Source: Achromobacter denitrificans NBRC 15125 (GTDB lineage Bacteria > Pseudomonadota > Gammaproteobacteria > Burkholderiales > Burkholderiaceae_B). Taken from it: a stretch of 64,000 nucleotides of DNA. Where the stretch lies: NCBI RefSeq assembly GCF_001571365.1, contig NZ_BCTQ01000014.1:62001-126000 (forward strand), written 5' to 3'. Below are positions 42,543 through 51,289 of this stretch, piece after piece. How positions within the stretch are numbered: position 1 is the stretch's first letter; each line of letters opens with the position of its first letter. The notes under the pieces were generated by a model. It saw only the letters and a list, made by a program, of their open reading frames with translations. It was not told where the DNA came from and made no database searches. A program made the position numbers and the translations under genes.

Positions 42543-43319
42543 TTATTTGTCCACGAAGGCGCGTTCCACGACGTAGTCGCCCGGCTGGCCCACGCCCGGC
42601 GACACCGTGAAGCCGCGCTTGTCCAGCATGGCGCTGATGTCGGCCAGCATATGCGGGCTGCCGCAGATCATGGCGCGATCGGTTTCGGGGTTGATTTGCG
42701 GAATGCCGATATCGGCGCAAAGCTTGCCGTTTTCCATCAGTTCCGTGATGCGGCCCTGGTTGCGGAAGGGCTCGCGGGTGACCGTCGGGTAGTACACGAG
42801 CTTCTCGCGGACCACGTCGCCGAAGAATTCGTTGTTCGGCAGTTCCTTCTCGATGAAGTCGGCGTAGGCCAGTTCGCTGACCCAGCGCACGCCGTGCACC
42901 AGGATGACCTTGTCGAAGCGTTCGTAGACGTCCGGGTCCTTGATGATGCTCATGAAGGGCGCCAGGCCGGTGCCCGTGCCGAACAGGAACAGGTGCTTGC
43001 CCGGCTTCAGGTCGTCCACGACCAGCGTGCCCACGGGCTTGCGGCTGACGAGGATGGTGTCGCCTTCCTTCAGGTGCTGCAGGCGCGACGTGAGCGGGCC
43101 GTTCTGCACCTTGATGCTGAGGAATTCGAGGTTTTCTTCGTAGTTGGCGCTGGCGATGCTGTAGGCCCGCAGCAGGGGCTTGCCTTCGACTTCCAGGCCG
43201 ATCATGACGAAGTGGCCATTGTGGAACCGCAAGGCCGCGTCACGCGTGGTGGTAAAGGAGAACAGGGTGTCGTTCCAGTGGTGCACGCTCAATACGCGCT
43301 CGGTGTTGAAAGCAGCCAT
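42543..43319 (-). CDS. fpr: Ferredoxin/flavodoxin-NADP reductase
   Basis: A 258-residue FAD enzyme that moves electrons between NADPH and ferredoxin or flavodoxin. FAD-binding RAYSIAS, the pyrophosphate-binding GTGTGLAPFMS and NADP-binding CGSPHML are all visible, and the C-terminus VERAFVDK matches the bacterial subclass I type of Azotobacter and Pseudomonas. In those bacteria fpr responds to oxidative stress and iron. Here it is divergent from an iron importer, with a palindromic element between them, which fits joint control of iron supply and reductant. Confidence 0.94.
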   Translation of the reverse strand: MAAFNTERVLSVHHWNDTLFSFTTTRDAALRFHNGHFVMIGLEVEGKPLLRAYSIASANYEENLEFLSIKVQNGPLTSRLQHLKEGDTILVSRKPVGTLVVDDLKPGKHLFLFGTGTGLAPFMSIIKDPDVYERFDKVILVHGVRWVSELAYADFIEKELPNNEFFGDVVREKLVYYPTVTREPFRNQGRITELMENGKLCADIGIPQINPETDRAMICGSPHMLADISAMLDKRGFTVSPGVGQPGDYVVERAFVDK

Positions 43320-43411
43320 GTCTTATCTATTCAGGGCGGACACCCCCGGGCTTGGGGCCCGGCTCGCGCCGCGGGGTCATTCCGTACCGCACAAAGGACG
43401 CGGCCGGCATT

Positions 43412-43435
43412 AGGGTTGACCCTATTCTACAGGGT
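43412..43435. promoter_or_regulatory. Candidate operator, AGGGT/ACCCT repeats upstream of fpr
   Basis: Three half-sites in a row: AGGGT, then ACCCT two bases later (dyad), then AGGGT after ATTCTAC (second dyad). They overlap a TAGAAT hexamer read on the minus strand, about 95 bases before the fpr start, so a regulator here could control fpr. No regulator gene is adjacent. Confidence 0.45.
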
Positions 43436-43558
43436 CTTGATGATAACTGCTCTCATTATTCCGTAATACCCTTATGCCGTATTGATGGGGATCAAGGGCG
43501 GGAACCTTCGACTTACTAATAGTTGAACGGCGCAAAGCTTCCTGTTATCGTCGCATGC

Positions 43559-43577
43559 CAATTTGATAATCATTTTC
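43559..43577 (+). promoter_or_regulatory. Fur box upstream of iron importer
   Basis: The 19 bases match the Fur consensus (GATAATGATAATCATTATC) at 14 positions, including the uninterrupted core GATAATCATT. The site is 80 bases before the binding-protein start, where Fur with iron would block the promoter. The rest of the 339-base gap from 43320 to 43658 holds no gene that I can support. Confidence 0.7.
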
Positions 43578-43658
43578 GTTAGCAGACCGCTTTTTAAGCA
43601 GCGGCAACGGGCCTCCTGTCGCGCCCGCCCGCTGCAGCCCTAGCCGGAGCACCTCGTC

Positions 43659-44702
43659 ATGACCAAGCGTCCCCAATTGAAATCGCTGCTGCGCGCCCTG
43701 GCGCTGGCCGGCGCCGCCGCCTTCACCGTGTCGGCCAACGCCGCCGAGGAAGTCAGCCTGTACACGACCCGCGAGCCCAAGCTGATCCAGCCCCTGCTCG
43801 ACGCCTTCACGAAGGAAAGCGGCATCAAGGTCAACACCGTGTTCGTCAAGGACGGCCTGCTGGAACGCGTCAAGGCCGAAGGCGCGAAGTCGCCCGCCGA
43901 CGTGCTCATGACCGTGGACATCGGCAACCTGCTCGACCTGGTGGACGGCGGCGTGACGCAGTCGGTCAAGTCGCAGACCCTGGAATCGGTCATCCCCGCC
44001 AACCTGCGCGGCGCCGACGGCAAGTGGTACGCCCTGTCGCTGCGCGACCGCGTGCTGTACGTGGAAAAGGACCTGAAGCTGGAAAGCTTCCGCTACGAAG
44101 ACCTGGCCGATCCCAAGTGGAAGGGCAAGGTCTGCATCCGTTCCGGCCAACACCCCTACAACACCGCGCTGGTCGCCTCCATGATCGCGCACGACGGCGC
44201 CGAAGCCACCGAAAAATGGCTGCGCGGCGTGAAGGCCAACCTGGCCCGCAAGGCCGCCGGCGGCGACCGCGACGTGGCTCGCGACATCCTGGGCGGCATC
44301 TGCGACATCGGCCTGGCCAATGCCTACTACGTCGGCCACATGAAGAACGCCGAGCCGGGCACGGACGCCCGCAAGTGGGGCGACGCCATCAAGGTCATCC
44401 GCCCGACCTTCGCCAACGCCAAGAGCGGCGGCACGCACGTGAACGTCAGCGGCGCCGCCGTGGCCGCCCACGCCCCCAACAAGGCCAACGCCGTCAAGCT
44501 GCTGGACTTCCTGGTTTCCGAACCCGCCCAGGCGCTGTACGCCCAGGCCAACTACGAGTATCCCGTCCGCAAGGGCGTGAAGCTGGATCCCGTCATCGCC
44601 AGCTTCGGCGAACTGAAGGTGGACCCGCTGCCCCTGACCGAGATCGCCAAGCATCGCAAGCAAGCCAGCGAACTGGTGGACAAGGTCGGTTTCGACAACT
44701 GA
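43659..44702 (+). CDS. Iron(III) ABC transporter substrate-binding protein (FbpA/FutA type)
   Basis: A 347-residue periplasmic ferric iron receptor. The signal peptide ends at SANA before AEEVSLYTTREPKL. The FbpA/FutA-like pattern continues with KVNTVFVKDGLLERVKAEG, a Tyr-rich iron site (SLRDRVLYVEKD, GLANAYYVGHM with the paired Tyr) and KAGGDRDVARDI-like loop. It takes iron(III) from the periplasm to the permease and ATPase encoded downstream. A Fur box precedes it. It was probably acquired long ago, since base composition matches neighbours. Confidence 0.93.
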   Translation: MTKRPQLKSLLRALALAGAAAFTVSANAAEEVSLYTTREPKLIQPLLDAFTKESGIKVNTVFVKDGLLERVKAEGAKSPADVLMTVDIGNLLDLVDGGVTQSVKSQTLESVIPANLRGADGKWYALSLRDRVLYVEKDLKLESFRYEDLADPKWKGKVCIRSGQHPYNTALVASMIAHDGAEATEKWLRGVKANLARKAAGGDRDVARDILGGICDIGLANAYYVGHMKNAEPGTDARKWGDAIKVIRPTFANAKSGGTHVNVSGAAVAAHAPNKANAVKLLDFLVSEPAQALYAQANYEYPVRKGVKLDPVIASFGELKVDPLPLTEIAKHRKQASELVDKVGFDN

Positions 44703-44788
44703 TAGGCCCATGGACCGCCGCGCCTCGATGCGCGGCTCCGCCATGCGGCAGTGACGGACGCGCGGACGATTTTCAGGTCCGCGCGCAG

Positions 44789-44821
44789 GGCCTGCTCCCT
44801 TCTTTTCCGGGGGAGCAGGCC
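44789..44821 (+). terminator. Stem-loop between binding protein and permease genes
   Basis: GGCCTGCTCCC pairs perfectly with GGGAGCAGGCC (11 bases each) around an 11-base loop in the 147-base gap. No U-run follows, so it likely stabilises the upstream mRNA or partly attenuates transcription, giving more receptor than permease, as often seen in ABC importer operons. Confidence 0.6.
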
Positions 44822-44849
44822 TTGCCATTGATGCAATCGACTTTGAAGC

Positions 44850-46520
44850 ATGCATACAGATTCCTTGCCCCGGCCGCTGCGTCTGCGCTGGACTGAACGC
44901 GGGGCCGGCTGGCTGGCCGGCGCCGCCCTGATCGCGCTGGCCGTGCTCGCGCCCGTGCTGACGCTGGGCTGGTGGGCGCTGGGCGGCGAGCTCTCCCACT
45001 GGCAGCACCTTGCCAGCTACGTATTGCCCCAGGCGCTGGCCAATACCGCCGTGCTGCTGGCCGGCGTCGGCGTGGTGGTAACGTTGCTGGGCACCGGCGC
45101 CGCGTGGCTGGTGACCGCCTACGACTTCCCCACCCGCCGCGTCCTGACCTGGGCGCTGCTGCTGCCGCTGGCGGTGCCCACCTACATCATCGCCTTCGCC
45201 TACCTGGACCTGCTGCATCCCATCGGCCCCATACAGACCGCCATCCGCGCGCTGCTGGGCTACGACAGCCCGCGCCAGTTCCGCCTGCCCGACCTGCGCT
45301 CGATCTACGGCGCGATTTTCGTGCTGGGCTTCGTGCTGTACCCCTATGTGTACCTGAGCACCCGCGTCATGTTCATGACGCAGGCGGCCAGCCTGCTCGA
45401 AGCCGCCCGCACGCTGGGCGCCGGCCGCGTGGCGGTGTTCTTCCGCGTCGCCCTGCCCCTCGCGCGCCCCGCCATCGTGGTCGGCGTCAGCCTGGCGTTG
45501 CTGGAAACGCTGAACGACATCGGCGCCTCCGAGTTCCTCGGCGTGCAGACGCTGACGGTTTCGGTCTACACCACCTGGGTCACGCGCTCGGACCTGGCCG
45601 GCGCGGCCCAGATCGCGCTGACGATGCTGGCCATCGTGATCGGGCTGATCCTGCTGGAACGCCATGGGCGCAAGCGCCAGCGCTACGCCAATACCCAGCG
45701 CATGCGCCCGATGCAGCCGCGCCGCCTGCGCGGCCCGGCCGCCCTGGTCGCGACGGCCCTGGGCTGGATCCCGGTGCTGATCGGCTTCGTCGCCCCCGCG
45801 CTGTACCTCCTCGTCGAAACCTATAAGCGCCTGCACCTGGTGGGCGGCGTCTCGGACCAGTTGATCCGGGGCTTGAGCAATACGCTGATCGTGGCGTTCA
45901 GCGCCACCGTGGTCACGCTGGTGTGCGGCCTGGTGGTCGCCTGGGCGGGGCGCACCCTGCGAGAAAGCGCCGGCTTCAATCCCGGGCGCGCCTGCGCCCG
46001 CGTCGCCAGCCTGGGCTACGCGGTGCCCGGCACCGTGCTGGCCATCGGGCTGCTGACCCCGTTCGTCTGGATCGACACCGCGGTCGCCAAGGTGTTCGGC
46101 GGCGGCGGCCTGTTCCTGATGGGCTCGATGGGCGCGCTGGTGTGCGCCTATGCCATCCGTTTCCTGGCGATCTCCACCGGCGCGCTGGAAGCCGGGCTGG
46201 CGCGCATCCCGCCCTCGCTCGAACAGGCGTCGCGCCTGCTGGGCGAGAGCTCGGCGGGCACGCTGCGCCGCGTGCACCTGCCGCTGCTGCGCCCGGCGCT
46301 GGCGGCCAGCGCGCTGCTGGTCTTCGTGGACGCCATGAAGGAGCTGCCCGCGACGCTGCTGCTGCGCCCCATGAACTTCGACACCCTGGCCACCTGGCTC
46401 TACGCGGAAGCCGCCCGCGGCACGTACGAGGAAGGCGCCGTGGCGGCGCTGGCCATCGTGCTCGCCGGCCTCTTTCCCGTCATCCTGCTGGCGCGGACCA
46501 ATCTGAAAATGGGACATTGA
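44850..46520 (+). CDS. Iron(III) ABC transporter permease (FbpB type, fused double permease)
   Basis: A 556-residue inner-membrane protein with two permease halves in one chain and about 12 membrane segments, the typical FbpB form. Each half holds an EAA loop for contact with the ATPase: EAARTLGAGRVAVFFRVALP and EQASRLLGESSAGTLRRVHLP. The start is the ATG at 44850 with a weak ribosome site. Its stop is next to the ATPase start, which suggests coupled translation. Confidence 0.94.
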   Translation: MHTDSLPRPLRLRWTERGAGWLAGAALIALAVLAPVLTLGWWALGGELSHWQHLASYVLPQALANTAVLLAGVGVVVTLLGTGAAWLVTAYDFPTRRVLTWALLLPLAVPTYIIAFAYLDLLHPIGPIQTAIRALLGYDSPRQFRLPDLRSIYGAIFVLGFVLYPYVYLSTRVMFMTQAASLLEAARTLGAGRVAVFFRVALPLARPAIVVGVSLALLETLNDIGASEFLGVQTLTVSVYTTWVTRSDLAGAAQIALTMLAIVIGLILLERHGRKRQRYANTQRMRPMQPRRLRGPAALVATALGWIPVLIGFVAPALYLLVETYKRLHLVGGVSDQLIRGLSNTLIVAFSATVVTLVCGLVVAWAGRTLRESAGFNPGRACARVASLGYAVPGTVLAIGLLTPFVWIDTAVAKVFGGGGLFLMGSMGALVCAYAIRFLAISTGALEAGLARIPPSLEQASRLLGESSAGTLRRVHLPLLRPALAASALLVFVDAMKELPATLLLRPMNFDTLATWLYAEAARGTYEEGAVAALAIVLAGLFPVILLARTNLKMGH

Positions 46521-46525
46521 TCATC

Positions 46526-47302
46526 GTGCCCGATCTGTTAGAAATCGATCACCTTTCCCTGGCCTACGACACGCCCGCCGGCCTGAAGCCCGTGGTGCAG
46601 GACCTGACCCTGGGCCTGCCCGTGGGGCACATCGGCTGCCTGCTGGGCGAATCCGGCTGCGGCAAGACCACCGTGCTGCGCGCCATCGCCGGCTTCGAGC
46701 CGGTGCGCGCCGGACGCATCCTGCTCGACGGCACGGTCATCTCCTCGCCCACCGTGCAGGTGGCGCCGGAACTGCGCCGCGTCGGCATGATGTTCCAGGA
46801 CTACGCCTTGTTCCCGCACCTGACGGTGGCGCTCAACGTGGCCTTCGGGCTGCGCAAGCTGGCGCGCGCCGAGCGCGCCCGCCGGGTCGAGGAGATGCTG
46901 GAACTGGTGGGCCTGGCGCACGCCGCCAGCAGCTATCCGCACGAGATCTCCGGCGGCCAGCAGCAGCGCGTGGCCCTGGCGCGCGCGCTGGCGCCCTCGC
47001 CCGACCTGCTGCTGCTGGACGAGCCCTTCTCCAACCTCGACGTGGACACGCGCGAGCGCCTGGCCTTCGAGGTGCGCGACATCCTCAAGAGCACCGGCCA
47101 CACGGCCATCCTGGTCACGCACAACCAGGCCGAGGCCTTCGCCATCGCCGACCGCATCGGCATCATGTCCAAGGGCCGCATCGCCCAATGGGACACGCCC
47201 TACAACCTGCATCACCATCCGGCCGACGCCTTCGTGCGCGACTTCATCCGCCGCGAGGCGCTGGAAGAGCGGCGCGAGCAGGCCTTCGCCCGCGGCCGCT
47301 GA
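46526..47302 (+). CDS. Iron(III) ABC transporter ATP-binding protein (FbpC type)
   Basis: A 258-residue ATPase with Walker A GESGCGKTT, Q-loop MMFQDYALFPHLT, signature ISGGQQQRVALARAL, Walker B LLLLDEPFSNLD and the switch His in ILVTHNQAEA. No ATG is available; the GTG at 46526 gives the family N-terminus PDLLEIDHLSLAY, and a TTG at 46517 that overlaps the permease stop is the alternative. The chain is shorter than FbpC proteins with a full C-terminal regulatory domain, so it lacks most of that domain. Confidence 0.92.
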   Translation: MPDLLEIDHLSLAYDTPAGLKPVVQDLTLGLPVGHIGCLLGESGCGKTTVLRAIAGFEPVRAGRILLDGTVISSPTVQVAPELRRVGMMFQDYALFPHLTVALNVAFGLRKLARAERARRVEEMLELVGLAHAASSYPHEISGGQQQRVALARALAPSPDLLLLDEPFSNLDVDTRERLAFEVRDILKSTGHTAILVTHNQAEAFAIADRIGIMSKGRIAQWDTPYNLHHHPADAFVRDFIRREALEERREQAFARGR

Positions 47303-47317
47303 ACGGCGTGGCCGCGG

Positions 47318-48295
47318 TCAGTCCGCGGACAGTTTGACCTTCTGCGACAGGGCCTTGAAGGCTTCGTGCTGGCTGCGGGTCAGGCGCTCCACTTCCTGGG
47401 GCGTGGACCCGTAGGGCATGAAGCCGGCCTGCTCCAGCTTCTCCTTCACTTCCGGCAGGGCCAGCGCCCACTGGAACGCGTCGCTCAGCGCCTTCGTGGT
47501 CTCGGGCGTCATGCCCGCCGGCCCATAGACCGCGAACCACGGGTCCACCACCGCCGCTTCGTAGCCCAGCTCGGCCAGGGTCGGCACGTCCGGCAGCGCC
47601 GGCGCGCGCTTGCTGCCCGTGACCGCCAGCGCATGCACCTTGCCCGCCTTGATGTGCGGCAGCGACGCCGGCAGGTTGTCGAACATCACCGGCAGGTGCC
47701 CGCCCAGCAGATCGTTCAGCCCCTGGGCGCTGCCCTTGTACGGAATATGCTGCATGCCCGCGCCGGTCAGCTGGTCGAACATCACGCCGGCCAGGTGCAT
47801 CGAGGTGCCCGTGCCCGGCGTGCCGAACGAGGTGCCCGGATGCTGCTTGGCATAGGCCACCAGGTCCTTGACGCTATCCACCTTCAAGGCCGGCCCGGTC
47901 TCCAGCACCACGGTGGACGCGCCCAGCATGCTGACGCCGGTGAAGTCCTTGGTGGGGTCGAAAGGCATGGACGGATAGACGAAGGGATTGAGCGCGTTCG
48001 TGGAGATCGCGCCGAAACCGATGGTGTACCCGTCGGGCGCGGCCTTGGCCACCGCGTCCATGCCGATGTTGCCGCCCGCGCCCGGACGGTTCTCGACGAT
48101 GACCGGCTGGCCCAGCTTCTCGGCCACTTTCTGGCCGGCCGTGCGCGCCACCAGGTCGGTGGTGCCGCCCGCGGTATAGGGAACGATGAAGGTAATGGGC
48201 TTGGCCGGATAGCCTGCCGCGAGCGCCGACGAGGCGCCCTGGATCAGCGCCAGCGCGGCCAGGCCGCGCAGCGCGTTGACGGTATAGCGTTGCAT
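47318..48295 (-). CDS. Bug-family TTT solute receptor
   Basis: A 325-residue Bug receptor: signal peptide ending SSALAAG, then YPAKPITFIVPYTAGGTTD, PVIVENRPGAGGNIGMD, and GGHLPVMFDNLPASLP. The ATG is at 48293-48295, with a GGAG site. It is convergent with the iron importer and separated by 15 bases. No transporter or enzyme genes for its substrate are next to it; the pirin genes upstream on the same strand are 79 bases away. Confidence 0.92.
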   Translation of the reverse strand: MQRYTVNALRGLAALALIQGASSALAAGYPAKPITFIVPYTAGGTTDLVARTAGQKVAEKLGQPVIVENRPGAGGNIGMDAVAKAAPDGYTIGFGAISTNALNPFVYPSMPFDPTKDFTGVSMLGASTVVLETGPALKVDSVKDLVAYAKQHPGTSFGTPGTGTSMHLAGVMFDQLTGAGMQHIPYKGSAQGLNDLLGGHLPVMFDNLPASLPHIKAGKVHALAVTGSKRAPALPDVPTLAELGYEAAVVDPWFAVYGPAGMTPETTKALSDAFQWALALPEVKEKLEQAGFMPYGSTPQEVERLTRSQHEAFKALSQKVKLSAD

Positions 48296-48374
48296 GGTGT
48301 CTCCATCCCGGTTTGTTGTTGGGGTCGGGACGGGCATCATACCGCCGCCCGGCGGGCCGGGCGGTTCCGGGGCG

Positions 48375-49280
48375 CTAGGCGCGCGGCGGCGGCAGCGGGA
48401 TGAACTCGGTTTCGTCGCCCGGCACGGTCTGGCCGAAGCGGTTGCGCTGCCAGTCTTCCTTGGCCTGCTCGATGCGGTCCTTGCTGCTGGAAACGAAGTT
48501 CCACCAGATGAAGCGCGGGCCGTCCAGCGGCTCGCCGCCAAGCACCGCGAAACGCGCGTCGGTACAGGCGCGGATCTGCACGGGGCGCCCCGGCGCGAAC
48601 ACGATCAGGCGGCCGCTCTCGAACACCTGCCCATCCACCTCGACCGAGCCGATCGCCAGGTAGGCGGCGCGCTCTTCGTGTTCGGCCGGCAGCACCGTGA
48701 CGGCGCCGGCCTGCAGCTGCATGTCGCCATAGAACAGCGGCGAATGGGTCTTGACCGCGGAGGTCTTGCCGAACAGCGAGCCGGCCACGACCTGGGCGCG
48801 CACGCCCTCGCCTTCGACCACGGGCTGGGCATCCAGGCCATAGTGCGTGAAGCCGGGATCGGTTTCCTCGTGCTCCTTGGGCAGGCCGACCCAGATCTGC
48901 AGCCCGGCCAGGCGCTGCGCGGCCTGGCGACTTTCGGGCGATGAGCGTTCGGAGTGGACGATGCCGCGCCCGGCCGTCATCCAGTTCACCTCGCCGGGCA
49001 GGATGGTCTGGGTGTTGCCGGCGCCGTCGCGGTGCACCATCGAGCCTTCGTACAGGTAGGTCACGGTGGACAGGCCGATGTGCGGATGCGGCCGCACGTC
49101 GATGCCCGAGCCGGCGGCGAACTCGACCGGGCCCATGTGGTCCAGGAACACGAACGGGCCGACGGTGCGGCGCTGCGCCGAGGGCAGCGCGCGGCGGACT
49201 TCGAAGCCGCCGAGGTCGCTGCTGCGCGGCACCACCACGGTTTCGATCTGGCTATCGCCGGGTTGGGACAAGGTGGACAT
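48375..49280 (-). CDS. Pirin-family protein
   Basis: A 301-residue bicupin of the pirin family. The N-terminal cupin shows the metal site pattern RPHPHIGLSTVTYLYEG and GRGIVHSERS, giving three His and one Glu for iron. Some pirins have quercetin 2,3-dioxygenase activity and others bind partners such as pyruvate dehydrogenase; the role here is unknown. A second, different pirin gene is 150 bases upstream on the same strand. The start at 49280 has a GGAG-like site. Confidence 0.92.
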   Translation of the reverse strand: MSTLSQPGDSQIETVVVPRSSDLGGFEVRRALPSAQRRTVGPFVFLDHMGPVEFAAGSGIDVRPHPHIGLSTVTYLYEGSMVHRDGAGNTQTILPGEVNWMTAGRGIVHSERSSPESRQAAQRLAGLQIWVGLPKEHEETDPGFTHYGLDAQPVVEGEGVRAQVVAGSLFGKTSAVKTHSPLFYGDMQLQAGAVTVLPAEHEERAAYLAIGSVEVDGQVFESGRLIVFAPGRPVQIRACTDARFAVLGGEPLDGPRFIWWNFVSSSKDRIEQAKEDWQRNRFGQTVPGDETEFIPLPPPRA

Positions 49281-49430
49281 GGAATGCTCCTGTAGGTTGG
49301 CCTGCTTGGAGCCATGTTAAGGCTCCCGGGGACTTTACTGAACCGCCAGCCGGCCCGCCGCCAGAGGACGAGCCCGCCACGCATCGAAAACAAGGCCGGG
49401 CGGCGCATCGGACCGCCCGGCCGCCGGCCG

Positions 49431-50129
49431 TCAGGCCAGGTCGAACACCAGCACTTCGGCCTGGTCGCCGCCGGACAGCTCCACCCGCGTTTCATCGCTG
49501 ATGGCGACCGCGTCGCCGGCCGACAGCGCGACGCCGTTGACCGTCAGGCTGCCGCGCGCCACGTGCACCCAGGCGCGGCGGCCGGGGGCCAGTTCCAGCG
49601 TGGCCGACTCGTCGCCGTCGAACAAGCCGGCATAGAGCCGCACGTCCTGATGGATCGTCATCGAGCCGTCGACGCCGTCGCCCGACACCAGGGCTTGCAG
49701 GCGGCCGCGCTTTTGCGCGTCGCTGAACGCCTTTTCTTCATACTCCGGCGCGATGCCGGTGACGTTCGGCTCGATCCAGATCTGCAGCATGTGCGTTTCC
49801 TTGTCGGCGCGCGGGTTGAACTCCGAGTGCATCACGCCGCGGCCGGCGCTCATCCGCTGCACATTGCCGGGCTGGATGGTGGAGCCGCTGCCCATGCTGT
49901 CCTTGTGCGCGATCGCGCCGTCCAGCACATAGGTGATGATCTCCATGTCGCGGTGGCCGTGCGTCCCGAAACCGCGGCCGGCGGCGATGCGGTCATCGTT
50001 GATCACGCGCAGCGCCCCGAAACCCATGTGGGCGGGATCGTAGTAGTTGGCGAACGAGAAGGTGTGGAACGAATCGAGCCACCCGTGGTTGGCGTGACCG
50101 CGTTCGGCGCTACGGCGAATGGTAAGCAT
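49431..50129 (-). CDS. YhhW-type pirin (quercetinase-like)
   Basis: A 232-residue pirin of the YhhW branch, which has quercetinase activity in E. coli. Visible features are the start RRSAERGHANHGWLDSFHTF, metal ligands in GTHGHRDMEIITYV and GVMHSEFNP (His, His, His, Glu), and a degenerate C-terminal cupin. It is divergent from a LysR gene with palindromic sites between, so that regulator probably controls it. The substrate in vivo is not known. Confidence 0.93.
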   Translation of the reverse strand: MLTIRRSAERGHANHGWLDSFHTFSFANYYDPAHMGFGALRVINDDRIAAGRGFGTHGHRDMEIITYVLDGAIAHKDSMGSGSTIQPGNVQRMSAGRGVMHSEFNPRADKETHMLQIWIEPNVTGIAPEYEEKAFSDAQKRGRLQALVSGDGVDGSMTIHQDVRLYAGLFDGDESATLELAPGRRAWVHVARGSLTVNGVALSAGDAVAISDETRVELSGGDQAEVLVFDLA

Positions 50130-50143
50130 CGTGGACTCCCTGT

Positions 50144-50157
50144 TTCAAATAAATGAA
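50144..50157. promoter_or_regulatory. LysR-type half-palindrome near pirin start
   Basis: TTCAAATAAATGAA is an inverted repeat (TTCA/TGAA) 14 bases upstream of the pirin ATG and similar to the perfect palindrome at 50277-50293; it may be the second site for the divergent LysR protein. Confidence 0.45.
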
Positions 50158-50276
50158 TGGTCTTGCGGTGGCTGGCTTCCTTTCCTTCCGACTGGAAGCC
50201 GGGCTCTGCTCAACCGGCATGAATGACATTGTGCGCGTGCTTGGGGGTCGGTTCGGCGCTATGATTTGAAGAAACC

Positions 50277-50293
50277 ATTCAAATTATTTGAAT
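50277..50293. promoter_or_regulatory. LysR-type operator, perfect palindrome
   Basis: ATTCAAATTATTTGAAT is a perfect 7-3-7 palindrome that contains the T-N11-A pattern of LysR boxes. It lies 20 bases before the lysR start and about 150 bases from the pirin start, where autoregulation and control of the divergent gene are expected. Confidence 0.7.
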
Positions 50294-50313
50294 GACATTC
50301 CCGGAGCCCTCCC

Positions 50314-51228
50314 ATGCAGCCGATCACGCCCGAATTGCTCATCCTGGTGGACGCGATCGCGCGCCATGGCAGTTTCGCCAAGGCGGCGCGCGAACTGAAC
50401 AAGGTGCCCTCCGCCGTGACCTATGCGATCCGCAAGCTGGAAGACGGGCTGGACGTGCTGCTGTTCGACCGCTCGGGCCACCGGGCCGTGCTGACGCCGG
50501 CCGGCGAAACCCTGCTCAAGGATGGCCGCCACGTGCTGCAATCGCTGGACGACCTGGCCTGCCGGGTCAAGCGCATCGCCACGGGCTGGGAGGTGGAGCT
50601 GCGCATCGCGGTGAGCGCGGTGCTGCCCTGGCGGCCGCTGTACGACCTGGTCGAAGAGTTCCAGGCGCTGGGCAGCGCAACCACCCTGCGCTTTTCGACC
50701 GAAGTGCTGAGCGGCACCTGGGATGCGCTGACCTCGAACCGCGCCGACCTGGTGATCGGCGCGGGCGCCGCGGGCGAGCCGACCGGCCCCTACCGGTCGC
50801 AGACCATGGGCCAGGCGCAATTCGGCTTCTGCGTGGCGGCGCACCATCCGCTGGCGTCGGCGCCGCAACCCTTGAGCCGGGCCGACATCACGCGCTATTG
50901 CGCGGTAGTGGTGGCCGATACCTCGCGCAACCTGCCGCCGCAATCACGCGGCATCCTGGCCGAGCAGCCGACGCTGGTGATGCCGACGATGCAGGCCAAG
51001 ATCGAGGCGCAGATCCGTGGATTGGGTTGCGGATACCTGCCGCTGACGCTGGCGGCGCCCTATCTGGCGCAGGGCGTGCTCGTGATCTGCGATACCGACG
51101 AGGGCATGTCGCTGACCGAGCACGTGGCGTATGCGTGGCGGGCGGAGGCGCCGGGAGAGGCGCTGAAGTGGTGGCTGCAGAAGCTGAAGTCGCCGCGCTT
51201 GTGCGAAGGGCTGCTCGGCATGGGGTGA
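50314..51228 (+). CDS. LysR-type transcriptional regulator
   Basis: A 304-residue LysR protein with helix-turn-helix in LVDAIARHGSFAKAARELNK and VPSAVTYAIRKLEDGL, and an effector domain with ADLVIGAGAAGEP and IRGLGCGYLPLTLA. It belongs to the YhjC-like group that often sits next to pirin genes. A GGAG ribosome site precedes the ATG. It is divergent from the YhhW-type pirin and is its likely regulator; the inducer is unknown. Confidence 0.92.
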   Translation: MQPITPELLILVDAIARHGSFAKAARELNKVPSAVTYAIRKLEDGLDVLLFDRSGHRAVLTPAGETLLKDGRHVLQSLDDLACRVKRIATGWEVELRIAVSAVLPWRPLYDLVEEFQALGSATTLRFSTEVLSGTWDALTSNRADLVIGAGAAGEPTGPYRSQTMGQAQFGFCVAAHHPLASAPQPLSRADITRYCAVVVADTSRNLPPQSRGILAEQPTLVMPTMQAKIEAQIRGLGCGYLPLTLAAPYLAQGVLVICDTDEGMSLTEHVAYAWRAEAPGEALKWWLQKLKSPRLCEGLLGMG

Positions 51229-51289
51229 GCGCAAGCCTTGCGAGGCGCGGGCGGCAAAGCGCCGCCCGCGGGTTTCACGGCGACGCGCC

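Noticed and set aside
43545-46517. A 990-residue frame antisense to the iron importer
   Set aside because: Low-complexity Gln/Arg/Gly sequence; the sense strand encodes well-conserved receptor and permease.
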